A stretch of DNA of 64,000 bases from Dehalococcoidales bacterium (GTDB taxonomy: Bacteria > Chloroflexota > Dehalococcoidia > Dehalococcoidales > UBA5627). Shown one piece after another: positions 34,015 through 42,762 of this stretch (within the stretch, counting starts at the first letter, position 1; each line of letters starts with the position of its first letter). The position numbers and the translations under genes are program-made. The stretch spans positions 62,001 through 126,000 of the forward strand of contig JBBAED010000004.1 of assembly GCA_041656115.1 (NCBI GenBank), written 5' to 3'. The notes beneath the pieces are model-generated. The model was not told the DNA's origin. It did not search any database and worked only from the letters and a program-made list of their open reading frames with translations.

Positions 34015-34068
34015 AAATATGATTGTTTTAGCCACTCTTTTTGTCCCGTTTCAAAATTATTGAGCTTA

Positions 34069-34335
34069 TTATTTGCTCTCAATATCCAGTTTTTTTATTG
34101 CCCCATACTTGCACCATTTCACACAATCTCCGCATTTTATACACTTTTGTTCATCGATTACATATATTTTCCCACGTTCCCCACTGATTGCCTCTGCCTT
34201 GCAAGCTCTTTTACATTTGTCACAACTACGGCATTTTTCAGCATCAATCTGATACCGATAATAAACTGTGACCGACTTTTCTTTAGGCTCCCTAGCTGCA
34301 TTCTTTTTGAGATGAGATAGTATATCCTTTAGCAT
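34069..34335 (-). CDS. 2[4Fe-4S] ferredoxin-domain protein
   Basis: 88 residues. A charged N-terminal region of about 28 residues is followed by two 4Fe-4S motifs, CRSCDKCKRACKAEA and CIKCGDCVKWCKYGAI. The layout resembles the C-terminal ferredoxin domain of NuoF/HydB-type NADH-oxidising proteins or a small electron carrier. It is the third gene after a MarR regulator, with an apparently broken ORF between them. Confidence 0.85.
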   Translation of the reverse strand: MLKDILSHLKKNAAREPKEKSVTVYYRYQIDAEKCRSCDKCKRACKAEAISGERGKIYVIDEQKCIKCGDCVKWCKYGAIKKLDIESK

Positions 34336-34389
34336 TTTACGACTTCTTCTTTCTTTAACAACCTATACATACTCCTATAAAGCTCCTGA

Positions 34390-34632
34390 TTACAGCATTT
34401 GGCTGTAAACTTGTATTTTTGAAATGTTCCAAACCGATAGTAAGTCAAACGGCCCATCGTTCATTCTTAAGACACTTGTTGTATTTTTTATATTCCCTTG
34501 AATCAAGCCACTCACGCCTGATTCGCAAATTGGGATTTTAACCTTGGATGCTCTGCCATCCGACTGTTTCGATGCAAGCTTTGCTGCTAATGCGTATAAA
34601 ACATTGATATCTGCCACTTTTATGCAATCCAA
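34390..34632 (-). pseudogene. Unrecognised fragment between MarR and ferredoxin genes
   Basis: 80 codons from a TTG with no ribosome site. The same frame extends upstream to about 34668 without ATG, ending at a TGA. The sequence looks protein-like (FPCYDKNAPILDCIKVADIN just before the putative start) but matches no family I know. It is probably the truncated remainder of a gene that once linked MarR and the ferredoxin. Confidence 0.35.
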
Positions 34633-34703
34633 TATTGGTGCATTTTTATCATAGCAAGGGAATCATTTCCTCTCATGAAATGGCATTGTTTTTCTTTTTT
34701 CGT

Positions 34704-35150
34704 CTAATCGGTTGATTTACCGTAAAAAAGATCGCTAAGATCAGTGAAAAAGCGTAATATCGCAGCTTGCTCATCGTCGCTGTAGTTCTTAAAAAAGGTC
34801 AGCCACTCTTGTCTGGCTTTGTTATGAATTTTTTCATGCTTGTCATAAACAGATTGCCCACTCTCAGTAAGCCGAAAATAAATTTCTTTGTTATTGTCCG
34901 GCTCCCGATAACTTTCGATTAAGCCCTTACTTATTAACCTTTTGTTAATTTTACTCACACCTGCCCGTGTTAAATCCATCTGTTCTGAAATTTTTGTTAC
35001 ATTCGGGCGGGCAATCGTACCAATATAGTCAATACAGTGCACTTCCGTAAGGCTGATTTCATCCAACAGGCCATCTTGATTATGCTGAAATACATCCGGA
35101 TGTTCCTGTATTTTTATAAAAATGTCTAAGATTTTCAGAGCTTGATTCAA
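34704..35150 (-). CDS. MarR-family transcriptional regulator
   Basis: 148 residues; the TTG at 35150 is chosen because AAAGGAGG lies just upstream. The winged helix is visible: LTEVHCIDYIG, NVTKISEQMDLTRAGVSKINKRLISKGLI (recognition-helix part TRAGVSKINKRL) and a wing with REPDNNKEIYFRLTESG. Two palindromic TTGTTAAC-type sites overlap its own promoter, suggesting autorepression relieved by a small ligand. Confidence 0.92.
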   Translation of the reverse strand: MNQALKILDIFIKIQEHPDVFQHNQDGLLDEISLTEVHCIDYIGTIARPNVTKISEQMDLTRAGVSKINKRLISKGLIESYREPDNNKEIYFRLTESGQSVYDKHEKIHNKARQEWLTFFKNYSDDEQAAILRFFTDLSDLFYGKSTD

Positions 35151-35163
35151 AATGTCCTCCTTT

Positions 35164-35219
35164 ATTGTTAACAAGTTAACAATAGTAATTTACCACAATG
35201 TTTGTTAACATGTCAACAA
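35164..35219 (-). promoter_or_regulatory. MarR promoter with two operator palindromes
   Basis: Site 1 (35164-35183) is a perfect palindrome, ATTGTTAACAAGTTAACAAT. Site 2 (35202-35219) is TTGTTAAC-AT-GTCAACAA, one mismatch. A minus-strand -35 TTGACA lies inside site 2, with a TAAATT -10 about 18 bp on, and site 1 sits at the transcript start. This layout fits a repressor that occludes polymerase. Confidence 0.7.
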
Positions 35220-35229
35220 TAATTTTTTC

Positions 35230-36240
35230 AAATCCGCTGTGAATTGAAATGGTTTTGCCCTGTTTAGCCTGAGCCTGTCGCCCCGTAACGACAATCAAAA
35301 GATAAACTTTTCTTTGCGAGGAGCGAGCCTTCAGCAAATTACATGGCGCCCACTCCATCGTCTTTGCGAGGAGTGAGCCGTTAGGCGAACGACGTGGCAA
35401 TCTCATTTTGTCATCCTGAATGAAATGAAGGATCTAAGAGGACAGGAAATATAGGCTATTAGATCTTTTCGGCGACAAAAAGAGAGGCAACGTCCTACCG
35501 TAAAATTTGCAACCGGATGCTACACTATCCTTTAACCCCTAGATTCTTCGGCAAGCTCAGAATGACAAATAGGAGGACTTCAGCCGTTCGTGGTGAGCTT
35601 GTCGAACCATAACGGCGAACGAGTAGCAATCCTAGTCTTCGCCCGTTCGTTTGACCCTTCGACAAGCTCAGGGCGAACGGGACGAAGATGTCATCCTGAA
35701 TGAAATGAAGGATCTAAGAGGACAGGGAATCTAGGCGATTAGGTGAGCTCAGCAACAAAAAGAGGCAGCGTCTTACTGTAAAACCCACTACCGAACGCTG
35801 CGCTATCCTTTAACCCCTAGATTCTTCGGCAGGCTCAGAATGACAAGTTATAAACGTCTTTGCGGGGAGTGAGCGTTAGCGAACGACGTGGCAATCTCAT
35901 TTTGTCATCCTGAATGAAATGAAGGATCTAAGAGGACAGGGAATCTAGGCGATTAGGTGACCTCAGAGTCAAAAAGAGGTAACGTCATACCCTAATGTAA
36001 CCAAACAGTACACTATCCTTTAACCCTTAGATTCTTCGACAAGCTCAGAATGACAAGTTATAAATGTCTTTGCGAGGAAGGAGCGTTAGCGAACGACGTG
36101 GCAATCTTTAAAGATTTATATGAGATTCTTCGCTACGCACTGAAAGACAAGGTATATTTATTGGAGATTGCTTCGCCTTCCCTTTGGGAATGGTCTCGCA
36201 AAGACGGAGGAGTATTGCTTCGCTTACGCTCGCAAAGACA
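35230..36240. repeat. Cluster of intergenic MITE/REP-like repeats (B)
   Basis: About 1.1 kb without a gene. Three near-complete copies of a 153-159-bp element lie at 35409-35567, 35689-35845 and 35903-36055. Each has imperfect inverted ends (GTCATCCTGAATGAAATG... and ...AAGCTCAGAATGAC) and a conserved interior. Family 1 (TCTTTGCGAGGAGCGAGCC and its inverted partner CTCGCAAAGAC) occurs near 35308, 35352, 35859 and 36066-36228. Family 3 (CCCGTTCG...CGAACGGG) lies at about 35580-35680. No transposase is present, so these are non-autonomous. Confidence 0.8.
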
Positions 36241-36282
36241 TTAGAGGATTTATTAGGAAGCGGTCTCACAAAGGGAAAGTTT

Positions 36283-36816
36283 CTACTCTATCCCCGCTAA
36301 ATCTACCTTCTCCAAGCGCAAAAGAAACACCTTCTTATCAAGCCCCCCCGCGTAACCGGTTAGGGTTCTATCCGATCCGATAACACGATGGCAAGGGATA
36401 ATGATTGAAATCGGATTATGCCCCACCGCCCCACCAACCGCCTGAGCCGACATCGAAGCCAGATTACGTTCTTTGGCGATTTGTTTGGCGATTGCGCTGT
36501 AGGTGGTAAGCTCGCCGTAAGGTATCTCTAAAAGTATCTTCCAAACCGCCTCCTGAAAAGAAGTTCCTTTGGGGGCAAGTTGAAAAGTAAGCGAAGGATT
36601 GGCGCCTTTGAAATAGTCGCTAAGCCATGCCGTTAAATCTTTAAAGATCGGGAGTTCGGGTTTGTTACTCCAAATATTCGCACTTTGCGGATAATACTTT
36701 TGTTTATTAAACCATAATCCGGTCAGGCCATTTTCCGTTGCTGAAGCCGTAGCCGTTCCGAGCGGGGTTTCAATCTCACAAGTATAAATTAAATCCGTTG
36801 CGTTACTGTTTTTCAT
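36283..36816 (-). CDS. ogt: Methylated-DNA--protein-cysteine methyltransferase
   Basis: 177 residues from the ATG at 36816, with GGAGG seven bases upstream. The active-site motif IIIPCHRVIGSD contains the acceptor Cys; GELTTYSAIAKQI and the SMSAQAVGGAVGHNP region form the DNA-binding helix-turn-helix and recognition elements. It removes O6-alkyl groups from guanine in a suicide reaction. Its start overlaps the end of the upstream Ada/AlkA gene by 14 bases, giving an adaptive-response operon. Confidence 0.94.
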   Translation of the reverse strand: MKNSNATDLIYTCEIETPLGTATASATENGLTGLWFNKQKYYPQSANIWSNKPELPIFKDLTAWLSDYFKGANPSLTFQLAPKGTSFQEAVWKILLEIPYGELTTYSAIAKQIAKERNLASMSAQAVGGAVGHNPISIIIPCHRVIGSDRTLTGYAGGLDKKVFLLRLEKVDLAGIE

Positions 36817-38299
36817 TTTGCGCCTCCGATTTAAGTGAATACCATAGGTTAACGGTAGCATAAGACCGCCAAGGTTTCCAATTTTGCGATAAATCTAAAA
36901 TTTCTTTGGGGGAAAGCCCCGGTAAGGCAATTTTAACACCGTAATCGGTATGTGGGAAAGCATCCGGATGGCCAAAGATACGCATCGCAAAATACTGGAG
37001 TGTCCACGGGCCGATGCCTTTAATTTGCTTGAATTTTCCTAATTCTTCGAACGGATCGGCCCACTCGGCAAAAGAAGCCTTCCCATTTGCGAGGACCTCA
37101 GCCAAGCCTTGGATTGAACGTGAGCGGGAACCGATAATCCCCAAACTCCCCAGGCGGTCTTCAAGTGGCGGTTCTATTTTTAAAATCGCTTCAGGGGTCG
37201 GAAAAATAACGTTCAAATCTTCAAAAGGCGTTTCAATTTTTTCGCCGAAGGCATGAGCCAAGCGCATCGCCAGCGTTCTTGCTGCCTTAACGGTAACCTG
37301 CTGGCCTAAAATAGCACGAACAGCCGTTTCAAACGAATCAAAATGCCCCGGAATCCGCAAGCCCTCGTTACACTCCCCCTGTAAATGCTTTTTCAAAGCG
37401 CCCAGGTTCCCGTAAATCACTAACGGGTCGGCATCAAGGTCAAAAAGCTGCCTTATTTTATAAAGCAGTTTTGATAACACCGGTAACAGCGATACGGGAA
37501 GAGTAACCGATAGCGAATTAGTTTCGGGGCGGTTCGCAACCGCAATCCATCCCCGAAAAGCCGTGCCCCCTTTGGCAATACTTACCGTACGGTAATAGGT
37601 ACCGTTTACAACTCTTTCAATCCCTGCAACCGCACGGTTATCCAAAAATTCAATCAGTTCGCCCCAATCATACGGCGGCCGATAACTTAACGATAGGGTA
37701 ATTTCACCGTTTTTTGCGGCGTTTGTTTTTAACGTTTTTCGAAGGGAATCAACGGCCAGTTTATATTTATCTTGAAATGCCTCTTTTAAATCTTGTTCGC
37801 TCGCAAATCCTGCGGACAGCGCAATTTCATGCAAGGAGAGAGCGGTATCGGTTAAAAGACGTTTGGCAAGAAGCATTTTATGGGTTTGCCAATAGCGCTG
37901 CGGGGTAACCCCGTATTCGGCTACAAAGCTTTGCTCCAGATATTCGGTGCCGACATTAAGCCTTTCCGCCAAATCGTAAAGATCGCTGTCAAACTGCGCT
38001 TCGGTTTCTATAAACGCCACCGCCCTGCGAACGGTTAAGTTTTCCGAATGAAAATGGGGCGCAAGCTCGGGGCGGCATTTTAAACATGGGCGAAACCCCG
38101 CTTCCTCCGCCGCTGCCGCACTACGAAAAAACCGGCAATTTTCTTTTTGAGGCGTCTTAACGCGGCAAACCGGGCGGCAATAAATACCGGTGGAAGTTAC
38201 CCCCACAAAAAACCGCCCGTCAAAACGAGGGTCGCGGTTACCCAGCATAGAATAGCAGTGATCGTTATTAAGCGCTAAATTATTGGTCATTAAATCCAT
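36803..38299 (-). CDS. Ada-like activator fused to AlkA DNA glycosylase
   Basis: 498 residues in three parts. The N-terminal Ada zinc domain (about 1-85) has STGIYCRPVCRVKTPQ and CLKCRPE (four Cys; Cys in the first motif accepts methyl from phosphotriesters). An AraC helix-turn-helix lies at about 90-190. The AlkA domain at about 200-495 has the HhH IKGIGPWTLQYFAMR and the catalytic Asp in FPHTDYGVK. It both senses alkyl damage and excises alkylated bases. Overlaps ogt. Such fusions are known in several phyla. Confidence 0.93.
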   Translation of the reverse strand: MDLMTNNLALNNDHCYSMLGNRDPRFDGRFFVGVTSTGIYCRPVCRVKTPQKENCRFFRSAAAAEEAGFRPCLKCRPELAPHFHSENLTVRRAVAFIETEAQFDSDLYDLAERLNVGTEYLEQSFVAEYGVTPQRYWQTHKMLLAKRLLTDTALSLHEIALSAGFASEQDLKEAFQDKYKLAVDSLRKTLKTNAAKNGEITLSLSYRPPYDWGELIEFLDNRAVAGIERVVNGTYYRTVSIAKGGTAFRGWIAVANRPETNSLSVTLPVSLLPVLSKLLYKIRQLFDLDADPLVIYGNLGALKKHLQGECNEGLRIPGHFDSFETAVRAILGQQVTVKAARTLAMRLAHAFGEKIETPFEDLNVIFPTPEAILKIEPPLEDRLGSLGIIGSRSRSIQGLAEVLANGKASFAEWADPFEELGKFKQIKGIGPWTLQYFAMRIFGHPDAFPHTDYGVKIALPGLSPKEILDLSQNWKPWRSYATVNLWYSLKSEAQNEKQ

Positions 38300-38433
38300 T
38301 CTAGCATTAAGCGTCGATAAATTACAGGGGTTTTAGTTATACTTCAGTTTAAAATATGATAGGCAGAAGAAAATTGATTAGGTATTTCCGATTGTTGGAA
38401 ACGATAAAGACTTAAAACCGTTATGGCGCGACC

Positions 38434-39237
38434 TTAGTCTGCGGGCTTTTCTTTGGCATTATCGTTTTCGACCGGCACATCGGGGAAGGGGACAATCACA
38501 TTAACGCCCATATATTCGATAATATGAACGTGTATATTGTAAACTGCCTCAATGTTTTCAGGCGTTACGACTTCCATTCCGCCGTAAGCATAGACCTGCG
38601 AATCCTTTAAAAACAGGAAGCGGTCGCAATAACGGATAGCTAAGTTGAGATCATGGATTACAATTGCCACGCAGGTATCTTGCTCGGCGGCAATTTCCTT
38701 TACGATTCTAAGCACTTCGTGTTGATTGTGAGGGTCCAGGTTACTGGTCGGTTCATCAAGCATCAAAAGTTTCGGGTTCTGCGCCAAGGCTCGCGCCAGC
38801 ATCACCCTTTGCAATTCCCCGCCCGAAAGCTCTGAAACATTCCGCAAAGCGAAATCTTGCAGCTTCATTTTTTCCATTATATCGCACACTATTTGGCGGT
38901 CCTCTGCCGTTTCATCCCATTTAATGTACGGTTTACGTCCCAGAAGCACCATATCAAAAACGGTCATCCCGATTGCGTTGTTATGTTGCGGAACATAAGC
39001 AATATTTTGGGCAATCGCATTACGGCTCATCGCAAGGATATTCTCTTTTTCCAGGAAAACCGCCCCTCTTTGAACGGGGCAAATACGGTCAATACATTTT
39101 AAAAGCGTACTTTTACCGGCGCCGTTATTGCCTAAAATAGCAATGCACCTGTTTTTTTGGATATCAAAGCTGATATCATCCAGGATATTTCCGGTGTTTT
39201 TATGATATGCGAAAGTGACTCCGTTTATCTCAATCAT
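38434..39237 (-). CDS. FecE/BtuD-type ABC transporter ATPase
   Basis: 267 residues. Walker A GNNGAGKS, Q-loop AYVPQHN, signature LSGGELQRVMLARALAQ, Walker B LLMLDEP, H-loop VIHD. It belongs to the siderophore/cobalamin/chelate importer class. Its start overlaps the permease stop by eight bases. Last gene of the metal operon; no terminator is obvious beyond it. Confidence 0.94.
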   Translation of the reverse strand: MIEINGVTFAYHKNTGNILDDISFDIQKNRCIAILGNNGAGKSTLLKCIDRICPVQRGAVFLEKENILAMSRNAIAQNIAYVPQHNNAIGMTVFDMVLLGRKPYIKWDETAEDRQIVCDIMEKMKLQDFALRNVSELSGGELQRVMLARALAQNPKLLMLDEPTSNLDPHNQHEVLRIVKEIAAEQDTCVAIVIHDLNLAIRYCDRFLFLKDSQVYAYGGMEVVTPENIEAVYNIHVHIIEYMGVNVIVPFPDVPVENDNAKEKPAD

Positions 39238-40312
39238 ATGCCTTCATCCCTCTGAATAATAAGAACAGGAATAGGGGAGCCCCCAAAAATGATGTAATCG
39301 CCCCTATCGGAAGTATGACCGGCGCAATCACCAGCCTGCCAAACGTATCGGCCAGAATCAGAAGCAAGGCTCCGGCAACCGCGGAAGTCGGAATCAGGTA
39401 GCGGTAATCATTTCCGACAAAACGGCGCATTATATGCGGCGCAACAAGCCCCACAAAGCTGACAATCCCCACAAAAGATACGGCAACGGCGGCAATCAGT
39501 GTGCTGATGGACATACTTACAAGCATTACCGAGCGCGTATTAACACCTAAACTCTGGGCTGTATCGGTTCCGCTTACCATTGCATTGTAATTCCAGCGAT
39601 TTAACAAAAAATAAATCATTGCCCCAACAAAGACAACTAACAGTATCAAAAGCTCCGGCCAGCCTGCCGCCCCCATATTGCCAAAGGTCCAAAAGACCAC
39701 CGTACTGATTTTGGTTTCATCCGCAAAATATTGCAAAAGGGTCGTACCGCCAGCAAAAAGAGAACTTAAAGCAACACCGGCAAGGATAAGCCCTGCCGGC
39801 CCCAAATCCCTTTTTAACCTCGATAAAAGAATCACAACAACCGTTGATAACGAGCCGCACAAAAAGGCGCTTAGCGTTACAATATAAGGGTTATTGATTG
39901 TGATTGCGGTAGCGGCGGAACTGGTATTAACGACGCCGCCGCCGAAAACTATAATTCCCAACGCCGCGCCGAATGCGGCCCCCTGTGAAACACCCAGTGT
40001 TGAGGGCGAGGCCAGCGGGTTACGCAACACGCACTGCATTACGGCACCGGCAACCGCCAGAATTGCGCCAACCAATATTGATGCCACAACCCGAGGTAAC
40101 CTGATATTCATAACAACCATATTGGAGAGATCCGAGCCTTGCCCGAACAGAACCTTGATTACTTCGGGGAGGGGGATATTCAGCGAGCCGGCACCGACCG
40201 CAAAAAAGGCCACCAGTACAGTTGCCAGAATTGCAACCGTAAAAGAAAGCCTTTTGCGCCTTACAAAAGCATCATATAATTGAAATTGTTGTGTAACGCG
40301 ATTTTCTTTCAT
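39230..40312 (-). CDS. FecCD-type ABC transporter permease
   Basis: 360 residues with about ten helices. VFGQGSDL-like N-terminus after the first helix, NIRLPRVVASILVGAILAVAGAVMQ (core RLPRVVASILVGA), NPLASPSTLGVSQGAAFGA and VGLVAPHIMRR are all FecCD signatures. Forms the channel for a chelated metal or cobalamin, as a homodimer. Starts three bases after the binding-protein gene. Confidence 0.94.
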   Translation of the reverse strand: MKENRVTQQFQLYDAFVRRKRLSFTVAILATVLVAFFAVGAGSLNIPLPEVIKVLFGQGSDLSNMVVMNIRLPRVVASILVGAILAVAGAVMQCVLRNPLASPSTLGVSQGAAFGAALGIIVFGGGVVNTSSAATAITINNPYIVTLSAFLCGSLSTVVVILLSRLKRDLGPAGLILAGVALSSLFAGGTTLLQYFADETKISTVVFWTFGNMGAAGWPELLILLVVFVGAMIYFLLNRWNYNAMVSGTDTAQSLGVNTRSVMLVSMSISTLIAAVAVSFVGIVSFVGLVAPHIMRRFVGNDYRYLIPTSAVAGALLLILADTFGRLVIAPVILPIGAITSFLGAPLFLFLLFRGMKAYD

Positions 40313-40315
40313 TCA

Positions 40316-41413
40316 CTAATTTCCGATTGTAACTTTACCGTAACCGGCGCCGACTGCGACAAGTTCATCGAGGTAATTATCGACACCTAAAAAGAACTTA
40401 AATACCTCATTGGCCTTTGTTTCAAAATCAATATCCTTAAATTGTTCCGGATAAAGTAAGCTTGCCGCATAATAGGCATTTACAATCGGAATTTCAACGT
40501 TTGAATAATAGGAGGTTGAACTCGGATACTGATAGAGATTGCCATCTTTAACGGCAACCAGTTGAGCATAAAAATCAGGGTTTTTCCCGTAATCGGCATG
40601 CACCAAACCGACACCGCCACTATCAAAGAAAATATATTGCGGATTCCAAACGATAACTTTTTCTTTATCAATCAGAACACCGCTGGCTGTTTCGGATAGC
40701 CCTTCGGTAACATCGTTTGCCAAAATCGCTTGGAATACGGCGTATTTGGTATAAACCCCTTCTATCCCGTGAGCGCCTTTAAAGGTTGCGGCAGCCCCCA
40801 ACACGGTGGGTTTATCGGCATCAGCTATCGCCGAAGCCCTGGCTTTTAAGTCCGCCAATGAATTATTGATGTAATTAATTACATCTTCCGCTCTATCACT
40901 GACTCCGCAGACATCTCCGATTATGCGCAGCGCTTGTTCATAGTCTTTCCCAAACAATTCACCCTGCGGGACAATTACAACGGGGGTTCCCGTTTTAGTT
41001 TGGATTTCATCCGCCAGTTCTTTGGGATATGAACAAATTATTACATCGGGGTTAACGCCAATGATTTCCTCCGGGTAATAAGCCGTTGCACCGGCTGAAT
41101 CCGTACCGACAATCGGTACATTAGCCCATGTTTCTCTGTTGGCATAGGCATAAGCAGTTACGGGAGTCGCTTTTGTCGGATCCGAGCCGCTGTAACCGAC
41201 TACTTTATCTGATAAACCGAGATAGGTAACCATACGAGGGGCATTCCCGAGCGGTACAATCCTTTCAACCTTTAAGGGAATTTCCACTGTCCGACCGGCG
41301 CTGTCGGTAATCGGTCTTGTTTCATCGGCTCCGTTTCCTCCGTTACCGGCACAGCCGACAAACCCTCCGAGTACGATTAGAATTGATAAAATAAATGCTG
41401 TTATTTTTTTCAT
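40316..41413 (-). CDS. FecB/BtuF-type substrate-binding lipoprotein
   Basis: 365 residues from the ATG at 41413; lipobox FVGC at about residues 17-20. The periplasmic-binding fold of the TroA/FecB type is seen in RPITDSAGRTVEIPLKVERIVPLG (key part TDSAGRTVEIP), NPDVIICSYP and IWNP-type segment VIVWNPQYIFFD. The substrate could be an iron chelate, cobalamin or a molybdenum/tungsten complex; the FmdE neighbour points to the last option but does not prove it. Confidence 0.92.
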   Translation of the reverse strand: MKKITAFILSILIVLGGFVGCAGNGGNGADETRPITDSAGRTVEIPLKVERIVPLGNAPRMVTYLGLSDKVVGYSGSDPTKATPVTAYAYANRETWANVPIVGTDSAGATAYYPEEIIGVNPDVIICSYPKELADEIQTKTGTPVVIVPQGELFGKDYEQALRIIGDVCGVSDRAEDVINYINNSLADLKARASAIADADKPTVLGAAATFKGAHGIEGVYTKYAVFQAILANDVTEGLSETASGVLIDKEKVIVWNPQYIFFDSGGVGLVHADYGKNPDFYAQLVAVKDGNLYQYPSSTSYYSNVEIPIVNAYYAASLLYPEQFKDIDFETKANEVFKFFLGVDNYLDELVAVGAGYGKVTIGN

Positions 41414-41418
41414 TTGAA

Positions 41419-41946
41419 CTACCAACCTCTATTATAATCTTTATTGCAACTGATACAAACGGCTTCGCCGTCCTGAAAACGCATTTGGAATTCCGCCGCA
41501 TTCTCACCGCACACGGAGCATGTCAGGCTTTTAAAAAGCCTGGCCCTTTCCGGCAGCTCAAATTGGGGTTCGGAAAAGCTAAAGATTTCATCAACGGGCG
41601 CTTGCAAGAGGTATTCTTTCCAATCGTTGCGGTCTATTTCGTCTTTTCTGGAAACCTTTAAATAAACCCGCATTTTTTGACCGTCAGCACGATTATAAAA
41701 GGAAAACGCCTGCTTCCCGGTACCGCAGTAGATTAGATTACCTTTGCCGAAGGTACAACTTAAAAGGGCTTGCACGGCATCCACCCCACAGGCATCATTT
41801 TCGGTAATGCAGACTATTTGTTCGTCATCCGACACGCCAATACCCATTTTCTCAAACGCTGCCTCGCAGGCCTTAAAGCCAATCGCCAGCCCCGGACACT
41901 CGTGCCCGTGAAACGCCACCGCTTTTTCCCATAACTTTTTATTCAT
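41419..41946 (-). CDS. FmdE-family protein with C-terminal zinc ribbon
   Basis: 175 residues. FmdE core: HGHECPGLAIGFKACEAA near the N-terminus, TENDACGVDAVQ and FGKGNLIYCGTGKQAFSFYNR pieces (active Cys and His ligands). The C-terminal zinc ribbon is CSVCGENAAE...CISC. FmdE proteins co-occur with formylmethanofuran dehydrogenase and molybdenum or tungsten metabolism, function not proved. It lies between TrmO and the binding-protein genes. Confidence 0.9.
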   Translation of the reverse strand: MNKKLWEKAVAFHGHECPGLAIGFKACEAAFEKMGIGVSDDEQIVCITENDACGVDAVQALLSCTFGKGNLIYCGTGKQAFSFYNRADGQKMRVYLKVSRKDEIDRNDWKEYLLQAPVDEIFSFSEPQFELPERARLFKSLTCSVCGENAAEFQMRFQDGEAVCISCNKDYNRGW

Positions 41947-41973
41947 GTGGTTATCCTTCCTTTTAATCGGGTT

Positions 41974-42507
41974 TTATTTTATAAGTTCTTTCATTTTTTT
42001 ATGCCATTCAGGGGTTCTTATTTCGTCGCCGCTGTTTTCCGGCACAAAACTTTTAATATCCAATACAGGGCTGCCGTTAACGGCATCAAGGCCGGTTACC
42101 TTCAGAATGTTGCCGTTTCGCTCCAACAAACGCACGGGGGTAACCAAAATTCCGTTTGGCCTTTTCGGGCTGTGAGTCGCAAAAATGCCGACCTCGGGGA
42201 AATCTTCTTGATTTCCAAACGGGAAAACGCGTGTTCCCATTTGTTCTTCTTGCGGAATTAAGTGCGCCCAATAGAGAATCATCAGATGTGAAAATTCTTC
42301 AGTGCCGCTAAGCATATCCGCATATTCGGGAAGGACCTCAATTTCGGAGACCGTTTCTTTTTGCTCACGCATTTTTTTAACCCTCTCCTGCCAGGATAGG
42401 GTTTGCATTCCTTTTGAATGAACCGGCTTTTGGATTTGGTTAGATACAAAACCAATCGGTTTTAGTTGTATGCATTCGGGCGCCGCAGTATCTTTTTCAA
42501 CATCCAT
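41974..42507 (-). CDS. trmO: TrmO/TsaA-family SAM-dependent methyltransferase
   Basis: 177 residues from the ATG at 42507, with GGAGG 11 bases upstream; the longer frame to 42558 is not supported. Family motifs: KPIGFVSNQIQKP at the start, GIFATHSPKRPNGILVTPVRLLE, VTGLDAVNGSPVLDIKSFVP (shortened motifs ATHSPKRPN and GLDAVNGSPVLDIK). In E. coli TrmO methylates N6 of threonylcarbamoyladenosine-37 in tRNA-Thr. Its place at the head of a metal operon with FmdE, and a longer acidic insert, suggest a relative with another function is possible. Confidence 0.85.
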   Translation of the reverse strand: MDVEKDTAAPECIQLKPIGFVSNQIQKPVHSKGMQTLSWQERVKKMREQKETVSEIEVLPEYADMLSGTEEFSHLMILYWAHLIPQEEQMGTRVFPFGNQEDFPEVGIFATHSPKRPNGILVTPVRLLERNGNILKVTGLDAVNGSPVLDIKSFVPENSGDEIRTPEWHKKMKELIK

Positions 42508-42762
42508 TTTTATTGAAACCTCCGGATATTTATTTAATCTCTTAACTATTATATGCAATTGCGAATCCTTGCATTATAAAAAATAAATCCGCGCTTATTT
42601 TTGTTATTAGCTACGGACGCGATTGAACACTCTCGGACTTTTAGCAGAAGGCGATGATAAACATCCGCAAAAAATTCTTTAAACCTACTTATAACCCATT
42701 TTAGAATCTAACCATCTTCGATTTTCTATATTGTTGCATACAATTGCATTTAGGTAATTATC
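42508..42762 (-). other. Long 5' leader of the TrmO-FmdE-ABC operon
   Basis: About 255 bases between operator and first gene without a convincing ORF longer than 12 codons. It holds more TTGCA half-sites (for example ATGCAA...TTGCAT about 42551-42572, with TATAAT hexamers nearby) and may carry a second promoter. No known riboswitch consensus is recognised. Confidence 0.4.

Noticed and set aside
35230..36240. CRISPR or gene content in the second repeat cluster
   Set aside because: Same MITE-like families as at 8.9 kb; short frames here (for example 36050-36244) merely read through repeats.
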